64,000 nucleotides of DNA from Cladorhizidae sp. MBARI D1340-BT2 (taxonomy: Eukaryota; Porifera; Demospongiae; Poecilosclerida; Cladorhizidae), in the NCBI GenBank assembly GCA_028752905.1, contig JAQNBH010000003.1, positions 33,468,222-33,532,221 on the forward strand. Reading direction: 5' to 3'. Shown piece by piece: positions 59,201-64,000 of the stretch (position 1 is its first letter; every line of letters starts with the position of its first letter). A program made the translations under genes and the position numbers. The notes beneath the pieces were generated by a model that did no database searches, was not told the origin of the DNA, and worked only from the letters and a program-made list of their open reading frames with translations.

Positions 59201-62175
59201 GCAACCACATGTCTCCCGTACAGACCTACTCTCTCACTGGTTCCACGAGCTAACTCAGAGGCAACCACATGTCTCCCGTACAGACCTACTCTCTCACTGG
59301 TGCCATGAGCTAACTCAGAGGCAACCACATGTGTCCTGTACAGACCTACTCTCTCACTGGTGCCATGCGCTAACTCAGAGGCAACCACATGTCTCCCATA
59401 CAGACCTACTCTCTTACTGGTTCCATGAGCTAACTCAGAGGCAACCATATGTCTCCTGTACAGACCTACTCTCTCACTGGTGCCATGAGGTAACTCAGAG
59501 GCAATGCCATGTCTCTCGTACAGACCTACTCTCTCACTGATGCCATGAGCTAACTCAGAGGCGACCACATGTCTCCCATACAGACCTACTCTCTCACTGG
59601 TGCCATGAGCTAACTCAGAGGCAACCACATGTCTCCCGTACAGATCTACTCTCTCACTGGTGCCATGAGCTAACTCAGAGGCATACACATGTCTCCGGTA
59701 CAGACCTACTTCTCACTGGTGCCATGAGCTAACTCAGAGGCAACCACATGTCTCCCGTACAGACCTACTCTCTCACTGGTGCCATGAGCTAACTCAGAGG
59801 CAACCACATGTCTCCCGTACAGACCTACTCTCTCACTGGTGCCATGAGCTAACTCAGAGGCAACCACATGTCTCCCGTACAGACCTACTCTCTCACTGGT
59901 GCCATGAGCTAACTCAGAGGCAACCACATGTCTCCCGTACAGACCTACTCTCTCACTGGTGCCATGAGCTAACTCAGTGGCAACCACATGTCTCCCGTAC
60001 AGACCTACTCTCTCACTGGTGCCATGAGCTAACTCAGAGGCAACCACATGTCTCCCATACAGACCTACTCTCTCACTGGTGCCATGAGCTAACTCAGAGG
60101 CAACCACATGTCTCCCGTACAGACCTACTCTCTCACCGGTGCCATGAGCTAACTCAGAGGCAACCACATGTCTCCCGTACAGACCTACTCTCTCAGTGGT
60201 GCCATGAGCTAACTCAGAGGCAACCACATGTCTTCCGTACAGACCTACTCTCTCACTGGTGCCATGAGCTAACTCAGAGGCAACCATATGTCTCCGGTAC
60301 AGACCTACTCTCTCACTGGTGCCATGAGCTAACTCAGAGGCAACCACATGTCTCCAGTACAGACCTACTCTCTCATTGGTGCCATGAGCTAACTCAGAGG
60401 CAACCACATGTCTCCAGTACAGACCTACTCTCTCACTGGTGCCATGAGCTAACTCAGAGGCAATCACATGTCTCCGGTACAGACCTACTTCTCACTGGTG
60501 CCATGAGCTAACTCAGAGGCAACCACATGTCTCCCGTACAGACCTACTCTCTCACCGGTGCCATGAGCTAACTCAGAGGCAACCACATGTCTCCCGTACA
60601 GACCTACTCTCTCACTGGTGCCATGAGCTAACTCAGAGGCAACCACATGTCTTCCGTACAGACCTACTCTCTCACTGGTGCCATGAGCTAACTCAGAGGC
60701 AACCACATGTCTCCCGTACACACCTACTCTCTCAGTGGTGCCATGAGCTAACTCAGAGGCAACCACATGTCTCCCGTACAGACCTACTCTCTCACTGGTG
60801 CTTGAGCTAACTCAGAGGCAACCATATGTCTCCGGTACAGACCTACTCTCTCACTGGTGCCATGAGCTAACTCAGAGGCAACCACATGTCTCCAGTACAG
60901 ACCTACTCTCTCATTGGTGCCATGAGCTAACTCAGAGGCAACCACATGTCTCCAGTACAGACCTACTCTCTCACTGGTGCCATGAGCTAACTCAGAGGCA
61001 ATCACATGTTCCCGTACAGACCTACTCTCTCACTGGTGCCACGAGCTAACTCAGAGGCAACCACATGTCTTCCGTACAGACCTACTCTCTCAGTGGTGCC
61101 ATGAGCTAACTCAGAGGCAACCACATGTCTCCCGTACAGACCTACTCTCTCACTGGTGCCATGAACTAACTCAGAGGCAACCATATGTCTCCGGCACAGA
61201 CCTACTCTCTCACTGGTGCCATGAGCTAACTCAGAGGCAACCACATGTCTCCAGTACAGACCTACTCTCTCACTGGTGCCATGAGCTAACTCAGAGGCAA
61301 CCGCATGTCTCCCGTACAGACCTACTCTCTCACCGGTGCCATGAGCTAACTCAGAGGCAACCACATGTCTCCCGTACAGACCTTCTCTCTCACTGGTGCC
61401 ATGAGCTAACTCAGAGGCAACCACATGTCTCCCGTACAGACCTACTCTCTCAGTGGTGCCATGAGCTAACTCAGAGGCAACCACATGTCTTCCGTACAGA
61501 CCTACTCCCTCACTGGTGCCATGAGCTAACTCAGAGGCAACCATATGTCTCCGGTACAGACCTACTCTCTCACTGGTGCCATGAGCTAACTCAGAGGCAA
61601 CCACATGTCTCCAGTACAGACCTACTCTCTCATTGGTGCCATGAGCTAACTCAGAGGCAACCACATGTCTCCAGTAAAGACCTACTCTCTCACTGGTGCC
61701 ATGAGCTAACTCAGAGGCAACCACATGTCTCCGGTACAGACCTACTTCTCACTGGTGCCATGAGCTAACTCAGAGGCAACCACATGTCTCCCATACAGAC
61801 CTACTCTCTCACTGGTGCCATGAGCTAACTCAGAGGCAACCACATGTCTCCCGTACAGACCTACTCTCTCACTGGTGCCATGAGCTAACTCAGAGGCAAA
61901 CACATGTCTCCCGTACAGACCTACTCTCTCACTGGTGCCATGAGCTAACTCAGAGGCAACCACATGTCTCCCATACACACCTACTCTCTCACTGGTGCTT
62001 GAGCTAACTCAGAGGCAACCACATGTCTCCAGTACAGACCTACTCTCTCACTGGTGCCATGAGCTAACTCAGAGGCAATCACATGTCTCCCGTACAGACC
62101 TACTCTCTCACTGGTGCCACGAGCTAACTCAGAGGCAACCACATGTCTCCCGTACAGACCTACTCTCTCACAGGT
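55600..62175. repeat. Tandem duplication of 58 monomers (3,474-bp period), very recent
   Basis: About 55,600-59,073 is followed by a copy at about 59,074-62,175. Offset is 3,474 up to about 61,980 and 3,414 after it, because the right copy has lost one monomer there (CTCTCAGTGG at 58,515 has no partner). Fifty-eight monomers minus six 1-base deletions (three CTACTTCTCAC, two GGTGCTTGAGC, one CATGTTCCCG) give exactly 3,474. Long reverse-strand translations of 253, 93 and 240 residues are identical between copies (56,232-58,250 and 59,706-61,724), so divergence is near zero over at least 2 kb. Confidence 0.9.
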
Positions 62176-64000
62176 GCCATGAGCTAACTCAGAGGCAACC
62201 ACATGTCTTCCGTACAGACCTACTCTCTCAGTGGTACCATGAGCTAACTCAGAGGCAACCACATGTCTCCCGTACAGACCTACTCTCTCACTGGTGCCAT
62301 GAACTAACTCAGAGGCAACCATATGTCTCCGGTACAGACCTACTCTCTCACTGGTGCCATGAGCTAACTCAGAGGCAACCACATGTCTCCAGTACAGACC
62401 TACTCTCTCATTGGTGCCATGAGCTAACTCAGAGGCAACCACATGTCTCCAGTACAGACCTACTCTCTCACTGGTGCCATGAGCTAACTCAGAGGCAACC
62501 ACATGTCTCCGGTACAGACCTACTTCTCACTGGTGCCATGAACTAACTCAGAGGCAACCACATTTCTCCCGTACAGACCTACTCTCTCACTGATGCCATG
62601 AGCTAACTCAGAGGCAACCACATGTCTCCCGTACAGACCTACTCTCTCACTGGTGCCATGAGCTAACTCAGAGGCAACGACATGTCTCCCGTACAGACCT
62701 ACTCTCTCATTGGTGCCATGAGCTAACTCAGAGGCAACCACATGTCTCCCGTACAGACCTACTCTCTCACTGGTGCCATGAGCTAACTCAGAGGCAACCA
62801 CATGTCTCCCATACAGACCTACTCTCTCACTGTTGCCATGAGCTAACTCAGAGGCAACCACATGTCTCCCGTACAGACCTACTCTCTCACTGGTGCCATG
62901 AGCTAACTCAGAGGCAACCACATGTCTCCCGTACAGAACTACTCTCTCACTGGTGCCATGAGCTAACTCAGAGGCCACCACATGTCTCCCGTACAGACCT
63001 ACTCTCTCGGTGGTGCCATGAGCTAACTCAGAGGCAACCACATGTCTCCCGTACAGACCTACTCTCTCACTGGTGCCATGAGCTAACTCAGAGGCAACCA
63101 TATGTCTTCGGTACAGACCTACTCTCTCACTGGTGCCATGAGCTAACTCAGAGGCAACCACATGTCTCCAGTACAGACCTACTCTCTCATTGGTGCCATG
63201 AGCTAACTCAGAGGCAACTACATGTCTCCAGTACAGACCTACTCTCTCACTGGTGCAATGAGCTAACTCAGAGGCAACCACATGTCTCCCGTACGGACCT
63301 ACTCTCTCACTGGTGCCACGAGCTAACTCAGAGGCAACCACATGTCTCCCGTACAGACCTACTCTCTCACTGGTGCCATGAGCTAACTCAGAGGCAACCA
63401 CATGTCTCCCGTACAGACCTACTCTCTCACTGGTGCCATGCGCTAACTCAGAGGCAACCACATGTCTCCCGTACAGACCTACTCTCTTACTGGTTCCATG
63501 AGCTAACTCAGAGGCAACCATATGTCTCCTGTACAGACCTACTCTCTCACTGGTGCCATGAGGTAACTCAGAGGCAATGCCATGTCTCTCGTACAGACCT
63601 ACTCTCTCACTGATGCCATGAGCTAACTCAGAGGCGACCACATGTATCCCATACAGACCTACTCTCTCACTGGTGCCATGAGCTAACTCAGAGGCAACCA
63701 TATGTCTCCCGTACAGACCTACTCTCTCACCGGTGCCATGAGCTAACTCAGAGGCAACCACATGTCTCCCATACAGACCTACTCTCTCACTGGTGCCATG
63801 AGCTAACTCAGAGGCAACCACATGTCTCCGGTACAGACCTACTTCTCACTGGTACCATGGGCTAACTCAGGGGCAACCACATGTCTCCCGTACAGACCTA
63901 CTCTCTCACTGGTGCCATGAGCTAACTCAGAGGCAACCACATGTCTCCCGTACAGACCTACGCTCTCACTGGTGCCATGAGCTAACTCAGAGGCAACCAC

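Larger units (their letters stand above)
1..64000. repeat. 60-bp satellite DNA array, open at both ends
   Basis: Every part of the window is made of head-to-tail copies of one 60-bp monomer, about 1,065 in all. A consensus copy is at 34,201-34,260. Fixed landmarks within each copy are GAGCTAACTCAGAGGCAACC, ACATGTCTCC, GTACAGACCTAC, and TCTCTCACTGGTGCC. All copies have the same orientation and no inverted block was seen. Composition of the consensus is A15 C21 G11 T13. Most copies differ from consensus by 0-4 substitutions; length variants of 65, 64, 59, 56, 51 and 50 bp recur at regular places and mark higher-order units. No unique sequence, transposon, simple repeat or gene interrupts the array, and both window ends cut a monomer. 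This is the pattern of eukaryotic satellite DNA. Its chromosomal place (centromere, pericentromere, subtelomere, knob) cannot be told from the sequence, and I do not recognise the satellite family. Confidence 0.98.
48761..64000. repeat. Array domain IV: most regular part, punctuated by 59-bp monomers
   Basis: Almost all monomers are exactly 60 bp. No 51-bp monomer was seen after about 48,600, and I found no 65-, 64- or 56-bp monomer. Phase is broken by 59-bp monomers with CTACTTCTCAC near 49,998, 53,775, 54,793, 55,213, 56,231, 57,011, 58,268, 59,705, 60,487, 61,742, 62,520 and 63,840, by GGTGCTTGAGC (one base short) near 57,327, 58,583, 60,801 and 61,997, and by CATGTTCCCG near 57,533 and 61,007. 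A recurring run of CCGGTAC, CCAGTAC with CTCATTGG, CCAGTAC and CCGGTAC monomers precedes most CTACTTCTCAC monomers and acts as the end mark of a higher-order unit. The array continues out of the window at 64,000. Confidence 0.9.

Noticed and set aside
1..64000. CRISPR array
   Set aside because: The repeats abut with no unique spacers. The whole 60-bp period is repeated, and higher-order variants are duplicated in blocks, which is satellite behaviour.
1..64000. Origin in a transposon or rDNA spacer
   Set aside because: No terminal repeats, target duplications, reverse transcriptase fragments or rRNA sequence were seen; a spacer origin cannot be tested within this window.

Overview
The whole 64 kb window is one tandem satellite array with a 60-bp monomer. 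It starts and ends inside the array. I see no gene, RNA gene, transposon, microsatellite tract or unique spacer anywhere. Roughly 1,065 monomers lie head to tail in a single orientation. A consensus copy can be read at 34,201-34,260; it has A15 C21 G11 T13 (53% GC, strongly C-rich on this strand). Such an array means a eukaryotic nuclear genome and a centromeric, pericentromeric, subtelomeric or other heterochromatic block. The sequence alone does not say which, and I do not recognise the species. The single consensus CpG is commonly decayed to TpG or CpA, and CpG is depleted in the monomer. This fits a genome with CpG methylation, such as a vertebrate or plant, better than most insects or nematodes.

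The long open frames on both strands follow from the repeat: 60 bp is exactly 20 codons, so one stop-free frame per strand repeats until an indel or nonsense change. I annotate none as a gene.

The real information is in the higher-order structure, which can be followed with length-variant monomers (65, 64, 59, 56, 51 and 50 bp) and recurrent base changes. Domain I (1-23,960) consists of higher-order units of about 0.5-2.7 kb within two macro-units of about 11 kb: 1,912-13,120 (11,209 bp) and 13,121-23,960 (10,840 bp). The second differs from the first by a 65-monomer deletion (3,915 bp), a 17-monomer tandem duplication (1,020 bp) and a 42-monomer tandem duplication (2,526 bp); these sums account exactly for the length difference. 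Several breakpoints fall inside single chimeric monomers, as unequal crossing over predicts.

Domain II (23,961-33,420) has the most varied monomers and is part of a tandem macro-duplication of about 6 kb (about 22,110-28,300 and 28,300-33,400). Domain III (33,421-48,760) alternates runs of 60-bp monomers with clusters of 51-, 56- and 59-bp monomers and carries tandem duplications of 3,143 and 2,893 bp. Domain IV (48,761-64,000) is nearly pure 60-bp monomer, punctuated by 59-bp monomers, and carries tandem duplications of 1,438 and 3,474 bp that look very recent.

Each monomer can also form an imperfect hairpin of 28 nt with a 4-nt loop. The recurrent 51-bp monomer is a 9-bp deletion inside that hairpin. 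All alignments and offsets were read by eye from shared markers. Boundaries are good to within about one monomer unless a tighter interval is given.
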